A stretch of DNA of 64,000 nucleotides. Source: Tubulanus polymorphus (taxonomy: Eukaryota > Nemertea > Palaeonemertea > Tubulaniformes > Tubulanidae). The notes under the pieces are model-generated. The model was not told the origin of the DNA, made no database searches, and saw only the letters and a list, made by a program, of their open reading frames with translations. Positions 44,875 to 57,808 of the stretch are shown here, in pieces. Numbering within the stretch: position 1 is the first letter of the stretch; each line of letters opens with the position of its first letter. The stretch covers positions 14,572,155-14,636,154 of the forward strand of contig NC_134033.1 in the NCBI RefSeq assembly GCF_964204645.1, written 5' to 3'. A program made the position numbers and the translations under genes.

Positions 44875-46999
44875 TTTATATCCTGAAAAAAATCATGGAC
44901 ATCGTCATATTCGTTTTCATGACGAAATATATAGCCTATTATATGCATTATTACTAACCGGACAAGGAATATGATTATACATCCATGAATATCGTCGCTC
45001 ATAAAAATGCTTGTCCTATCCGTAGAAAATTCGTCTAGAAATATGTCCCGTTCGCACGGATCAGAGGTAATTAACTAGCGCGATCTTAATGGCGCCAAAC
45101 TGCGGGGGAACACGTCCGACATGTATCAAGCGCTGGAACGTTTTTTCTCTCGTTGTTGAGAACGTTACTTTTTCATTTGGAACGTATTGAACGTTTTTTT
45201 TTCATTTTTTTTTCGGAACTGCAGTATTTTTAGTGAAACTATATGTGTTACAAGTATCACTTCAAATCCAATCGTTTTGGTTCAAGCGTTCGTTTTCTCA
45301 CGCAAAGGATTTCAGATTACTTGAAGAGAAGCTATCCGACTTCATTCTTACGAGTACTCGCCATAGTAATGAATATGTCGGTTATGATAATTAGGTCTAT
45401 AGAGGCACAAGGCCGGATTTTGTCGAACACGAAATTTTAATTGAAGTTTCTACCCTAATTCCCATTGAAATCGCGATGTCCCGTAAGAGGTAGCGGTACT
45501 GTGGGAGGTGATATACGTATTAGTGGTGGCATTTATTATATACAGCAATGCAGTACGCTGCTCTTCGGGACCATGTCGCGGTACCAAGAATTGATCACTT
45601 CCTCGGGAGGAGGGGTTTATCACATGGTGCCTACGTGCCTAAGAGGGTCAGGAAAATTTTTGGTGCACGGGTCAGAAAATCGGGGGATTATGTCAGCCAT
45701 CGACGAAGTAGAAAGCTCCAGAACAAAAATCCACTCTCAACAACGCAAACAGGATTTCTACATTATTAAAAAGGTTTAATGGCATCATTTTAGTATGATA
45801 TTCATCATGTTATAATAATAATAATAATAATTATAATAATAGTAAATTATTCAATTAACCACTACAACTAATCAATCATCCATTATAATATATTTTCAAT
45901 TAACATTAGCCAACAGAATAGTTGTATACAATCTGTACAGTGCTTCTACTAATTATACCTAGTCATTGATTTATATGTATTTCATTTGAATAATGATAAT
46001 TACATAATCATAATTTCCTAAATAAATTAATAATCTGATTAATAAGTCTGCTGCATACATTTCACAGAACATCTAAAGTAAATAACGCAACGAATTTCTG
46101 CCGGGAGAGCGCGCCCTCTAGCGACGAACGTTTCCGAACGCGGCGCTGCTTCTGGTCGGGATGGACAGGACTGACAATTGGTGTATATAATGGAACAATA
46201 ATCATCGTTCTAAACTCGTAAATTCTGTAATATAATATCTTAACACTTCACAAAAAAAATAACAAACCAACATCACAAGCGACGGGCATTGAATTTTAAG
46301 ATTTCTGCAAAACAAATAAGTCCCCTTCTTCAACTGTCAACTTTTCATAACGTTGAAATAATGTACGACGACGACGACGAACGGCCGTATCATCAGCGAA
46401 TAACTACTCCCTAACGGTGCATTGTTTTCACGCACAAAAATATCAACCCTGTATCGAAGAAGTTGGAACAAGTTAATACAAATAGGACTTCGAGCGACAC
46501 AAAAACCTGTGCATGTTAGTAGATATACAAACAAATCGAACAGGGAGAAAACGAACTAACGAGGCTACGAACATATCTAGGGCCGGTGGACCGCGGCACA
46601 TTGGCCGTCCAGTTCGCATTCAGCCACCCACGCCGAAATATTGCAGCTGCATTGACAATTTTTCTCCAGTTTTTTTTCGTAACCACTGTTTACCAACAAC
46701 GTTGTTGATAAACATCGGTAGCTAGGAGGTGAAAGTGCAGGAGTGTTGTGGTAGCTGTAGCAGTGGATTTTATTTAGGGTAGCTCAATGTGAAAGGACGG
46801 CCAACGTGCCCCGGTCAAACTACCCCCTACCCTTCCGTCTTTCTATTTCATTCATATTTCAAGAGATGAGATAAAACATTGTACATCGAAGAGAATGTGG
46901 AATGAAAATGAATTTCGTTAAACACGTACGCGCGCGCATGCATCACACATCTGACCCATCCCGTCTCTTACTAGAACATTCATTACACTAATTAATGCA

Positions 47000-47095
47000 G
47001 GCATCAATCTGTAGCCTGGACCGTGCACCCGCTCCTGCCTGTCGTTTCCAGGCTGCAGATCGACGGCCGGTTACAGGCCGAAGATTGATGCCTGT
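47000..47095. repeat. Foldback
   Basis: gcaggcatcaatctgtagcctg at the left pairs imperfectly with caggccgaagattgatgcctgt at the right, around a GC-rich loop. Confidence 0.6.
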
Positions 47096-48023
47096 ATAGG
47101 AGTTTCACGTAGGTCTATACACGTTATAAATATATGTACAAATAACACACATCGCCATGAACTTTTTTTTTTCAGATGATCACAGAGTGTTTGGTAAACT
47201 ACACACTCGCACGGAACTGGTATTATAAGACTGAAGATATACAGTTGATTTTGTTTCGTTTGACTAACTAGACCGACACTCTTTAAGCCTAACCCAGGTC
47301 GCACTAAGATCCGACCTGCGATTCGGTCGTAAGTGCGCTCGAAGGTCGCATACCATCCGATCCGTTGGCAGAGAATATGCCCGAACATTACGATTGTCTC
47401 CGACCAATCTTAACGATATTACCGGGGTAAGTACATTCGTGTAGCAATAATTCCCCCATCTGAATAATCGGCCGACTGACTGCCAATTCCCCACGTCCCG
47501 ACGATAGGGTCGAATCTTGTGCGACCTGAGATATAGGCTGTGTACCAGGTCCATTATGTAAATGGAGCAGTTCAGCTGTACCTAGCGCCGGGCAGTTGCT
47601 CTTTTTGCAAATACCGTAAATTCAAATGCTAGGTACAGCCCGTAGGTTGGTATTTTATTACATAGGATTCCGTCAAGATTTTGGAAGAATATCGTTATTG
47701 GTCTTATGTTCATTCATATGACACAGATGGAGGCCTACCTTATCATTATTATTATTACTAATTGGTGAAACTACAACCACTAAGACGATTTCTGAGATAG
47801 GAGCACATGCAAACATAAATATCAATAGTAGACAGATCTTGAATAGATTTTTTTTTAATAGTGCGTGCAACATTCGTTTTTGATAGGTAGTTTGAAGTTA
47901 ATAATCTTGTTCGAAATAGGCTTTTCTTGTTAAAAAGGAAAAGCTTCCTAGAAGAGATGACAACAAAAATATTCAGCGTGTAAACACCATTGAAGTCCAC
48001 CCACACGCACCTGACAGAAAATA

Positions 48024-48078
48024 TTTTTGACCCCGGTATCCTAGGTATTATATAGTACCTAGGATACCGGGTCAAAAA
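48024..48078. repeat. Near-perfect palindrome
   Basis: The left arm (48024-48047) and right arm (48056-48078) are complementary apart from one extra C, with an 8-base spacer. They share cctaggta/tacctagg and gaccc/gggtc. Non-coding; a tiny foldback or cruciform-forming site. Confidence 0.8.
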
Positions 48079-48871
48079 GCTCAGGCCCTGTGCGAGTCCA
48101 CATTACACCAGGTTTTCTGATTTTCACCTCCTAAAGAATCTCCTTAAGTTTTGGGGGCTAATCGTTATAAACTGGATACCAGTTACATATAGTATACCAA
48201 ACAATACTAAGATAATAAATAACACTCAATAAGGATAGATTTAATCAAGCTTAACAAATTAATTCCAATAGTTGAGATCATGGGATAAGTAACTCCTATG
48301 CAAAACGGGTATTTGAAATGATTTTTTTTTTCAAATAAAACTTATGCGAAAAACCGTGCCCAGAGACTAAGATCATTTTCCAACGCTGGAACTGGGAGGT
48401 AATGAGGCTATGGCTGGTTAATGGTCTACGCTGAAATTCCATAATCCTACCCTGTAATGAGAGATCCGCACGGATATTGCAAATAAGTCGAATGATGTGT
48501 GGTGATTGTCTAAATCAACTGAGAGATTGTAAATGTTAAGTACAATCGTTAGTACAATCATTTGAGATTAATAGGGAGGTAAATGTAAATAAATCTTATG
48601 ACTTGATTGATTAAGTAGTGATAAAGACCCATCAACCGTGCTACTATAATAAAGTACTCCAGGAGCTATTTCATAGCTAGAAATCGGCTACGAAATTCAA
48701 TTCAGCTTTCACCTACACGTTTTACAAAAAAAATCTGGCGTTTCAACCATTTTAGTGCAGACCAATTCTTACCCTTAAGTGCTGGAGATAATTTGAAAAT
48801 ATTGGAAAATTCTACCACAGTGCGTTGTATGACAAATTCATGAATTTTTGATGGCGGGCATACTGTTAAAG

Positions 48872-48992
48872 TGCGTCTACACTGCAGTGCGATGTATCGT
48901 TAGTTAATCGTGTTAATAATCAGATGGGACTGCAGCATAATAACAAAGTCCATCACTGAATTATACACTGCACTGCAGTGTAGACACACTGA
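48872..48992. repeat. Foldback
   Basis: gtgcgtctacactgcagtg at the left pairs with cactgcagtgtagacacac at the right, around an AT-rich loop. Confidence 0.65.
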
Positions 48993-50074
48993 AAGGACTT
49001 CTAGAGATTTGACTGTACATTCCTACTCATAGGCTAAGTCAACAAATCGCGATTGAGGATGGTCATCTGGAACTTTGCCGATAACATATTCTACTACAAA
49101 ATTGACGAAAAGAGAACGTCAGCTTAAACATGTCTAACCTCTACAACATTAAATCAAAACACCGGCTTCTGAACGGTTTCATCATATCGAATGAACATTT
49201 AGACAAGTGATCACTTGAACATAAAGATTGCCTATTGACATATATGGTTTTACAATAAGATCAATGGTTTGAAGAATACTTCGGCCGTGGAAATCGGTCT
49301 TTTGTGGTTTTCGATATAGGTAAACACTCGAAGGGCATTCGTAAAGTACATACTCAAACTTTAGCTGATTTTCAACCCCGGCATGTATATCAAAGCATCG
49401 AAATATCGAAATCGGCTTTTTTAAAATCCCCATAGATGTGTACGTACGTACATCATGAACGACCCGGCCGAAATTGCTCAAGTCGCGCTCCCTTGTTCAC
49501 GGTTGCTCGCAGGCCGTATTGAAAATCATCGACGAAATTCGTAGCTTTAGGTTACGTCGATTTTAGCAGTTTCGAACATCATGGTTCTAACGATAAAATA
49601 AATATAGCCATAAAATCTCCCGTCTGTTCGTTTTAATACTATACAATAATCATTAACATTAACTATCGGATTAAAAAACATCGGCGATGACGATTAAACA
49701 ATTAGATTAAATCATCGGTAATAATAATTACGATAATAGCGATTACTATAATATATCAATCAATTAACAAGGATCATACATAATTCAATAAGTCACTGTT
49801 AACGAATCGGGACACGGTTCAACAGTTCCTGAGTTTCGATTCGACTCGGGAGCCAAAACATTGAAAATGAACTGATTTGAATAAGTTTAAAACCCACTTC
49901 AACGGAACCTCGTTAAAACGAACTCGGATACAAAGATTCATCGGATATAACAAATATAGAATTGCGTCCCAAGTAAGAGAATTTGATCAATTCTATACCG
50001 GTTATAACGAACATATTTTCTGGAGAAGTTTGCTGTAACGAGGTTGCACTGTTTATGCAGAATTTGAAACATTA

Positions 50075-50275
50075 AAAAATGTATTTTACTTATCAAGAAT
50101 TGAAATCAAAATACACCACATTTCGAAATCTCACTAGAGATCTACGTCAGGTGTGACGATGATCACCGTACGATCACTAATCAGAGTCCGAAACCTCTTG
50201 TATTTTGATTTTAATTCTTAACAAATAAAATTTGTTTTCAATCTTTTTAATTCTGTATATACTGGGGTTTAAACT
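50075..50275. repeat. Foldback of the (t)cgaaa group
   Basis: ttacttatcaagaattgaaat at the left pairs with attttaattcttaacaaata at the right, and inner words catttcgaaatctc / gagtccgaaacctc pair partly. The loop has gtcaggtgtgacgatgatca, close to the loop at 2100-2130. Confidence 0.55.
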
Positions 50276-50698
50276 TATCACATGGTCTTCACGTTAAGAG
50301 AGTGTTCTACCAAACACACAACTGCCGAACCGCGTCCAGATTTTGATTAAGTGATTGAAACTACACTCATTTTTGGTAGAACTTGAACATTTTTGTTGTT
50401 GTTGTTGTCGTTGAAAAAAACCCGTATTTTTTATGTACATTTCGTATTCACAATTTCGGTTTTAAAACAACACGATTTTATTTATATAATATATATATTT
50501 ATAGTATATATATATATATATGTATGTATAGTATACATCGTATAACTAACACGCCTCAACAATGACGACGTTCATCCAGCGAGTTCCCCACGGCGACCGG
50601 GGCGTACCCATGCGACAATAGATGGTTACTATCAGATTTGATTCGTAACGACGCTTTTTAAGATCTGGTTAAGGTCGTATTTACAGAGATTGAGGCAT

Positions 50699-50798
50699 CC
50701 TCCCCCGGCAGGGATTCGAACCTGATGGCATCGCTGGACTCAGCCACGGCACGAAACCCTGCCGCATTAGACAGAAGGCGCATCCCTGCCGGGGGAGG
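50699..50798 (-). mobile_element. tRNA-like SINE fragment within a hairpin
   Basis: On minus it contains ggttcgaatccctgc, a B-box-like sequence of an RNA polymerase III promoter, preceded by gtggctgagtccagcgatg. The whole is enclosed by 17-bp inverted arms (50699-50715 and 50782-50798, cctcccccggcagggat and its complement). Related sequences lie at 55666-55760 and 55866-55920. No complete tRNA cloverleaf is evident. Confidence 0.5.
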
Positions 50799-51354
50799 AC
50801 GACATTGAGGGTTTTTTTTTACATCGTTCAATAAAAATCCCTCACTCTAAGTAAAGAAAAATGGAATCTACTGAATTTCATTATTCGGAACATTACGCGA
50901 ACTCGCGAAAGGCAATAAACAAACATAAATAGCTACGTCAAATTTTATATACGGAGATCATTCGAAGTGGATGGTTGATATCGAAACCTATTGAAAAACC
51001 AATACGAAAACGACGACACGGAAAAAGATCCAGACAGAAATAAACTTATTTCCAGCAAACTAATCCAGAGGGAAATAACAATTCCATTTCATATACGAGT
51101 CAATTAACTAAAGTGCTCCTATCAAATCATTTCCTGGTTATGAATATTCTCTAGCCGCCTAAATAAACCTTTTGCCGTAACGACGAAGGTTTTGTCCGAT
51201 TAAAGGTATCAGCGACGACCATATTTTACATTCTAGAGAAGTTCGGCGCCGACCAATTTTTCTTTAATTCGGTGTCATGATTCGAATTCCGAGACTGTTT
51301 CGCCATCTATTGAAACGCACGGTACTACATTACGGATTTAAACCACATCGTTCT

Positions 51355-51440
51355 ACAGTAGACCCCGCCTAAACCCGTACATTTGGGGACCTTCATTTTT
51401 CTACTGAATTAGGCCGTATCGACCGGTACCTAGGCGGAGT
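51355..51440. repeat. Foldback
   Basis: cagtagaccccgccta at the left pairs with taggcggagtctactg at the right (one mismatch). Non-coding. Confidence 0.6.
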
Positions 51441-52841
51441 CTACTGTACTGTAACTCCCCGACGCGTTGTTTCTACTCTCATCGAGGTTGTTACTTTACA
51501 CTGAGCGATATACGATTCCTAAATATCCATCGATTTTTCTAATTAATAAGATAGTACTCTAATAATTAATATTATCCATAATTAATACTAATAATGATGA
51601 TTATTATTTATTCAAACGACTCGTATGTGTGTGAGTGATGTGGTATTTACACAATGATCTAGTAGAATACATATATACATCCTCTCTTCGGGGAATTTGA
51701 GTCCTCGTGGTCTAGCGACACTCCTGGGTCCTCGTGACACTTTATCAGTCCTCGCGACACTCTACGCCTCGCCATGGCCTCACGAGGACTCATACCATGC
51801 ACGAGTCCTAGTGGCCTTACGACAATTTGCTGAGATTGGAAAGCATTTCATATTCGAGGTTCATCATAATACTTTTTCACTCCCAAACTAATCAAAATCT
51901 TCCAATGCCGCACAATTGTTGCGCGCTTTTTATATACCCGCTAATGTCCTCTAATTAGACCGGTAAGGCCAAGCCGCGAGAATGTGCACCAGACTTGAAT
52001 AAAGTGCGAAGTTTGCCAGGAAAATTGCCAGCCTCACGAGGCCATCAGGTTCAACAAATCCCCGCCAGATAGAACGACATACAGAATGAAGCACCATATT
52101 CATTCCATAGTGATTTTTAATACCGATTTTTTTTTTTCAATCACTTCACAACCACCTTAGTAATTCTCTCGATACAACACCGTCGAAAACATCTACTCGT
52201 AAACTTAACTTCTAACAATCATCACCCCTGCACGTAACCCTTTTCCGTACAAGGAGGCCCGACCTCTGTACACATTGGACGCTTTATCTTGCCTTTGGCT
52301 GCTACTGGCTCGTAATAATTCCGCGATCTTCCCCGTTCAATGCCGTTAAATTCCGAGCTTTTCGGCTTCGAAATTCCCCTGGATTTAGTTACTTTACACA
52401 TATAACACACGTGATCTTCAACACACAGCAGACGACGCATCAAACGTGTTCAACCGATTCTCGGGAATCGCGCGTACACCTTCCCCCGCAGCTGCCGGAG
52501 CAGGGTCTATCAGAACCGTAAACCTCATCGATACGTGACACAGAAATCTTTCCACCGACTACACACACGTACTCACGCACGTACGTACGTACGCATGCAC
52601 GCACGTACGCACACCTTCCCCTGATCGACGACGTTTCTATTCGTTAACAACTAGAATTACGAGAACCGCGACGAAACTCGCTGCGACTATATTTACACGA
52701 TGGTTTCGCGCGAAGGTTTCCGTTTACGAGTATGAGCAACATACGTAGACGTACACAGACGTACGTTTTACATGCGATTAGATTCGATGAGGAGATTTAA
52801 ACCGAGGTCGCGCGGAGTATGACGACGTTTTCCGACGCGGG

Positions 52842-55800
52842 TTAAGTGAGGCCGATACTCGTGCACGATTTCACCGTTCGATACAACCACAACGATATGA
52901 CTAGAGTCGTTAAACAAGACGCCACCTGGTGTCCACGCGATGAAGTATGATTGTTTATGTGTAGACACACGCGGTCTTTCTTCGGTGAGATGAGACGGTG
53001 ACACGGCGTCGTTTGTTTGGCTGCTGCGTGAGCGTGATGATCTACAAAACAAGCAAATATTCATCAAATTAATTTTTTACACATATAGAGGCTAATTGAC
53101 ACATTGGCAGCTGACTACAAGTTATCATGCAGGTTTGGTTTTGCCATCATTGGTTTTGCCATCAATGCCAATTTGACTTATCTCATAGTTTTGGTTTTGC
53201 CTTTAATGCCACTACGAGTTATCTCGTAGTTTTGGTTTTGCCATAAATGCCACTACCAGTTATCTCATAGTTTTGGTTTTGCCATAAATGCCACTACCAG
53301 TTATCTCATAGTTTTGGTTTTGCCATCAATGCTACTACCAGTTATCTCATTGTTTTGGTTTTGCCATAAATGCCACTAAGAGTTATCTCATAGTTTTGGT
53401 TTTGCCATCAATGCCACTAAGAGTTATCTCATAGTTTTGGTTTTGCCATCAATGCCACTACGAGTTATCTCATAGTTTTGGTTTTGCCATCAATTCCACC
53501 GACACAGTTCCTGATTGGCTGGCAATGTGAACAAACGCCTACTTCATTCTCATTACTCATTGGTCAATTTTGAACAATGGCCGACTATGTTATTGCTCCA
53601 TTTCCACCTATGAGATAACTCGTAGTAGTGACTGGGAAGAAATACAGCGGTAGTGAAGCTATTTGAGCCAACATGCTTTCATCATGTTACCCACTAGACT
53701 AAGCTAATACAATATACCTAGATGGCTCCACTATTATTATTTGTAACCCTCATCTTAGAAATTCAATAGCTCTGGTACCGTCCTAATAGAGATACAGTAG
53801 TCAAGAGGTTAACTAACGCGTCTACCAATGAGGCACATTTTGCAGCCAACATGCTTTCATCATGTTACCCACTAGACTAAGCTAATACAATATACCTAGA
53901 TGGCTCCACTATTATTATTTGTAACCCTCATCTTAGAAATTCAATAGCTCTGGTACCGTCCTAATAGAGATACAGTAGTCAAGAGGTTAACTAACGCGTC
54001 TACCAATGAGGCACATTTTGATATTCTAATACACCGGGCCCAATTCTTATAGTCACCACAGACCATATTTTCTCAACTGCAGAACCCTGAGGCTCGCAAA
54101 ACTAACAAGCCTTTAATCTCCAGATCGTAATTACATAGCATAGAATAGAAGATGCCAGCACAACAACCACTATCTCAATCTCCAGTTTATCTGCGGATGC
54201 ACTTAAGAAAGTTTGAAAAACCAATTCATTTCCGCACAGGAAAAGTAAATTTACGCAAAGCCGTTTCTAATCTAACTACGCCGGTTTGATGGACATTCTC
54301 ACGTGGCAACCGATTCAAACGCGGTATTCATCGCGGCATGCTAATTGCGAGGCTGTATGTACCGACAAGCATAGCTCTATATAATAGCATCATAAAAGAG
54401 ATTATATATTTCATAAATATAGTATAAATCGTTTCTCGGGTTAGCTAGCGGTATAGGTATGATTCGTAGTAAATATTTGGTTATAGTATTAACGATATTT
54501 AAACGCTCACATACATTCCATATAAATTTTTTATAATCAATACATACAGGGCATTCCAATACTACAGTTTTAGATAATAGCAAGGCATATGTGGTGGAGT
54601 GGTTTCTATATACAGTAATGTCCGTCGAGGAGTAGTGGCGGTAAATTTCCCCGTGACAATGGGAGGGGGGGGCGAATTACCAGCTAACCCGCCATTTGAC
54701 ATGAAAAGCTTTCAGTCTTACCAAACGTTAAATTTATTTATTTTCGATCAACTTAGAACTGGATTTTAAGGCTCCCGAATACACGTAACATTGTCACAGG
54801 GCACCCACTAAAAATAGATTCATCTTTCTACTCATTGATCGGCATATTTTTCATTAATAATGGATTTATCTTAAGAGAAATGCGTCGAGCATCTATTCAA
54901 CTGACTATAAGTAAACTACCAGTAAATGAGAATGAACTGATTTTATCTTTTAATCGTGGCCACTTTCCACCTAATTACAAATTCCACAAGTTTTCCCTGG
55001 TTTTTCAACACACAAAATTCCCTGAGTGAATCTGCGACAGGTGGAGAAATTCATTGGTTCCAATAAAATGTCACATTCAATTCATTTTTCATGAATCATG
55101 TATTGATAAAGACATGTATAATCGATAGCATATCCATATTTCCAGGGTTTTCCAGGTTTTTTTTGCAAAACGTGTACAATCCCCTCGGCCCTGGGTTCAG
55201 TTCCACAGTTCTGAGTTAAGATTTGACTCAGAGTTAACTCATTGAAAATGAACTAACTTAAACTCAGAGTTAACTCTAACTCACAACTGTGGAACTGGGT
55301 GCTGATTTGTTATCAATCTTTCTGATTCCCCAAGTTTTCAAGGTCACAGACCGCTCAGTGAAGTGTAAATATAGGGTACGGGGTACGCTGGGGGTTTAAA
55401 ACTAGACGAATTATGTTATTAGTAGCGCCCCCTCGAGGACATTACTGTAAACAAGGTTTAAACTACATTCTAGTTGTTATGACGGACGGGGCACATCGAG
55501 ACAGATACATTACCATTGAGTTGAGTATTGTCTAGGTTATGTCTATACGACGAGTCAGCACCTTTCAACGGATAGAAACAATTGAGTTAATTGTTAAATC
55601 AGACGAAAAGAAGACACACTTGCCAGGATCCTACGAGATCCACCTAGACGGCTGTATCGCGAATTCCTCGGCAGGGATTCGAACCTGATGGAATCGCCAG
55701 ACTCTGAACGGGTCTGAAACCTTGCACGATTAGCCCCAGTGCGCATTGATGTTTCATTTTTTAGTCGGCGCTATCTGCGAATTTGCCTCCGTGCTTTTAC

Positions 55801-57808
55801 ATTAATCTGATCTTGGCATCAAAGTTTATGTGCGAATAAGCCGTGTAAGTACCTGCACATTGGGCTAATCGGGCAGAGTATCGCGATGCTATCGGGTTCA
55901 AATCCCTGCGGAGGGAGGATGGATGATTCAAGCTCAACATAAAACTGCAGCGAACAGCTCTTTCTATTTTTAAATCGTAGAATTCCGCTCGAAGCCGTCA
56001 CGTGAGGAATCGCAGATCGGATACCGGCAAGTGAGGAGACAAACTTATAGATACTTGGTATAGAAAATAGACATATAAGAGATAGGAGAACGAATTCAAC
56101 TGAAGATGGACACGATGTTGTACGTACTTCCGAGGACATTACGAAACACGAATCAAGACACACTTCTCGCTGAGTGGGGACTCAAAATGAATCTTAATAA
56201 TAATGAATTAGTAACAGGACTCGCTGCTGACTTGCCAGACGTTCAAATCCCGGCAAGTCGGCAACACAGTAGAATGGAGCTATGAACATCATGCATCTCA
56301 GAACAGGGTGAAAAATAAAAGAGAATCTATGTATATATATATATATATATATATAATAAGGAAATAATTTAAAATAGCGCGAATACTATTGCGACTACGT
56401 ACCTGTGCATAAAAATGTGGGTTCACCAGAATATTGGTCGTCCATAGCAGGCAGCAGATATGGACATCTATTTTCAATCTCAGTACAATAATCCATGCAG
56501 GGTACGATGAGTTGCCCGGCTCTATAATACGGTATGTGATATGCGCATAACCAATCTTTGTATGCTTGCTGTAACGAGATACGCGGATAGGAAAAATATA
56601 GAATCATAACTTCATGAATTTATCAAACACTGAAACATGGAGAGTCTGGTTGAAACGGTTTAATCATACAATTTGGTTGGGTTAAAATCGATATGCTTCT
56701 TGAAGACTGAATTGAATGTTTCGGTTAAACTGCGCCAAATCGACCTAGTCTGTGCACACATGATCAATTCAGGCAGTAGATACAATCGATGTTATTGAAA
56801 ATGTGGCTTTTGATTTGATTTGAGTTCTATGGTTTTACGATACAAGACCCAGTTTTAAGTCATGAAATGGGACTTCCATCCGTCCAGGGCGTGCAGTGTT
56901 CTCCATGTACCGGAATTCTAAAGGGGCAGCATTCAGTGAGGCATACATATGACATTGTGGCTGCTGAATGGGCAAAGCTTTCGATCCCTCAAAAATCCAG
57001 AAAATTAAGCTTAATTTTGGGATGATCTTCTATTTTTCGCATTAGCTCAATATCTTTCAAAGCTATTATCAGCACTGATAGAATATTGACATCCACTCCG
57101 GTAGGGGCAGAAAATATTCTATAAGGGTTGGCCGATTTTCAGAGGGGATGGTGGATGTTAAAAAATGAAAGGGGTGGCTGCCCCTCTTAAATCTGTCGTG
57201 GAGAACACTAGCTTGTTAGGGGGGGGGGGGGCACTGACCTTGCATGTATGACAATTTGATGTATGAATGGCAGAATATGAGGTTTCGCAGTCCGTCCGAT
57301 CCATGATGTTCAAAAACTGGCAGTAAATCTTGTTCACGTAGTTGTCGCGGTCTTCCAAATCTTGAAAACATTGCTTGCATTGTTGATACGAGCCCTTAAA
57401 ACACTGGCTCATCGTGTCGTTCGGGATAACACTATACACCGGATAGTGACCGCAAAACCGTAACGTCGTAGTCCTCGCCAGTTTCGTGCGTTGATCGTAC
57501 CGTTCCGAACGCGAACACATTTCGTCGCTTAAATAACGATTTAGAAAAAGGCACTGACCGTTATCTCCGCGGCGATAGTCGTTATTGTTGTAGTTGCGGT
57601 ACGTTTTGTTGTAATTGTTGGCGGTACGCGGCGTAGGTGGCGCGTTCGGGCACGTCACGCTGAATTCGACCGCCGTGTTCGACAAACCGAAATTGTCCGT
57701 CAGTAGTATTGTGAAGAATAGCAACGAGGCCAGACTGCGGCGCCATCTTTGGAGAACATCGCGTATCGGCTTATATAGTAGAACGCCATATTTAAAAGAA
57801 AGGGGCAT
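52842..57808 (-). CDS. NALF/FAM155-type NALCN channel auxiliary factor
   Basis: Exon 1 (57808-57239) starts at MPLSFKYGVLLY and carries the family's hydrophobic segment RSLASLLFFTILLTDNF (residues 25-41), then an Asn-rich and Cys-rich ectodomain (QCKQCFQDL, SNCHTCK). Exon 2 (56568-56403) continues in frame: QAYKDWLCAY, then IPCK-like VPCMDYCTEIENRCPYLLP and FLCTG. Together they match the Cys-rich core of human FAM155A/B and worm NLF-1, which help assemble and traffic the NALCN sodium leak channel. A likely last exon (53041-52842) fits in phase and encodes TPCHRLISPKKDRVC, then a hydrophobic stretch (VASCLTTLVISLWLY). The conserved segment after FLCTG that ends in a Cys-Cys pair was not found; it may be an undetected exon in the 3.4-kb intron. 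Exons 1 and 2 are firm; the last exon is tentative. Confidence 0.8.
53133..53500 (+). repeat. 41-bp tandem repeat, about eight copies
   Basis: The unit is ttttggttttgccatcaatg then ccactacgagttatctcatag, with variants (taaatg, accagt, aagagt). Spacing is 41 bp between tagttttgg words. A reverse relative (tgagataactcgtagtag) occurs at about 53608. In the last intron of the NALF-type gene. Confidence 0.88.
53667..54020 (+). repeat. Perfect 178-bp direct duplication
   Basis: Positions 53667-53844 and 53845-54020 appear identical base for base, beginning gccaacatgctttcatcatg and ending gaggcacatttt. The identity implies a very recent event or an assembly artefact. Non-coding, in a NALF intron. 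Confidence 0.9.
55198..55298. repeat. Foldback
   Basis: cagttccacagttctgagtta at the left pairs with taactcacaactgtggaactg at the right. Internal copies of ctcagagttaactc strengthen the stem. Confidence 0.65.
55666..55760 (-). mobile_element. tRNA-like SINE fragment
   Basis: On minus it reads gattccatcaggttcgaatccctgccgag (split here as ggttcgaatccc plus flanks), with ctaatcgtgcaaggtttcag upstream. Strongly similar to the element at 50699-50798. In the large NALF intron. Confidence 0.5.
55866..55920 (+). mobile_element. tRNA-like SINE fragment, opposite orientation
   Basis: gggctaatcgggcagagtat then gcgatgctatcgggttcaaa and tccctgcggagggagg resembles the D-to-T-arm part of a tRNA with a B box at 55894-55906. 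It is about 190 bp from, and inverted relative to, the fragment at 55666. A weaker relative (gacgttcaaatcccggcaag) lies at 56239. Confidence 0.5.
56327..56355 (+). repeat. (TA)n microsatellite
   Basis: About 14 TA units (gtatatatatatatatatat...). In the NALF intron just downstream of exon 2. Confidence 0.9.

Larger units (their letters stand above)
44875..52841. other. 8-kb intergenic region
   Basis: No exon could be supported on either strand between the metallopeptidase start and the NALF-type stop. It contains ATA-rich microsatellites (about 45808-45845), a (TTG)n at about 50392, a (TA)n at about 50495, an ACGT/ACGC-rich tract at 52555-52612, and several foldbacks listed separately. The 3' UTR of the NALF-type gene must lie at its right end. 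Confidence 0.5.

Noticed and set aside
45465..45779. 104-codon plus frame
   Set aside because: No domain, no splice context and low-complexity surroundings; treated as chance.
55866..55920. Functional tRNA gene
   Set aside because: A T-arm-like B box is present but a full cloverleaf with acceptor pairing is not, and similar fragments recur nearby, so a SINE is more likely.
55819..56163. 114-codon minus frame between NALF exons
   Set aside because: It overlaps the SINE fragment and has no similarity to the missing NALF segment.
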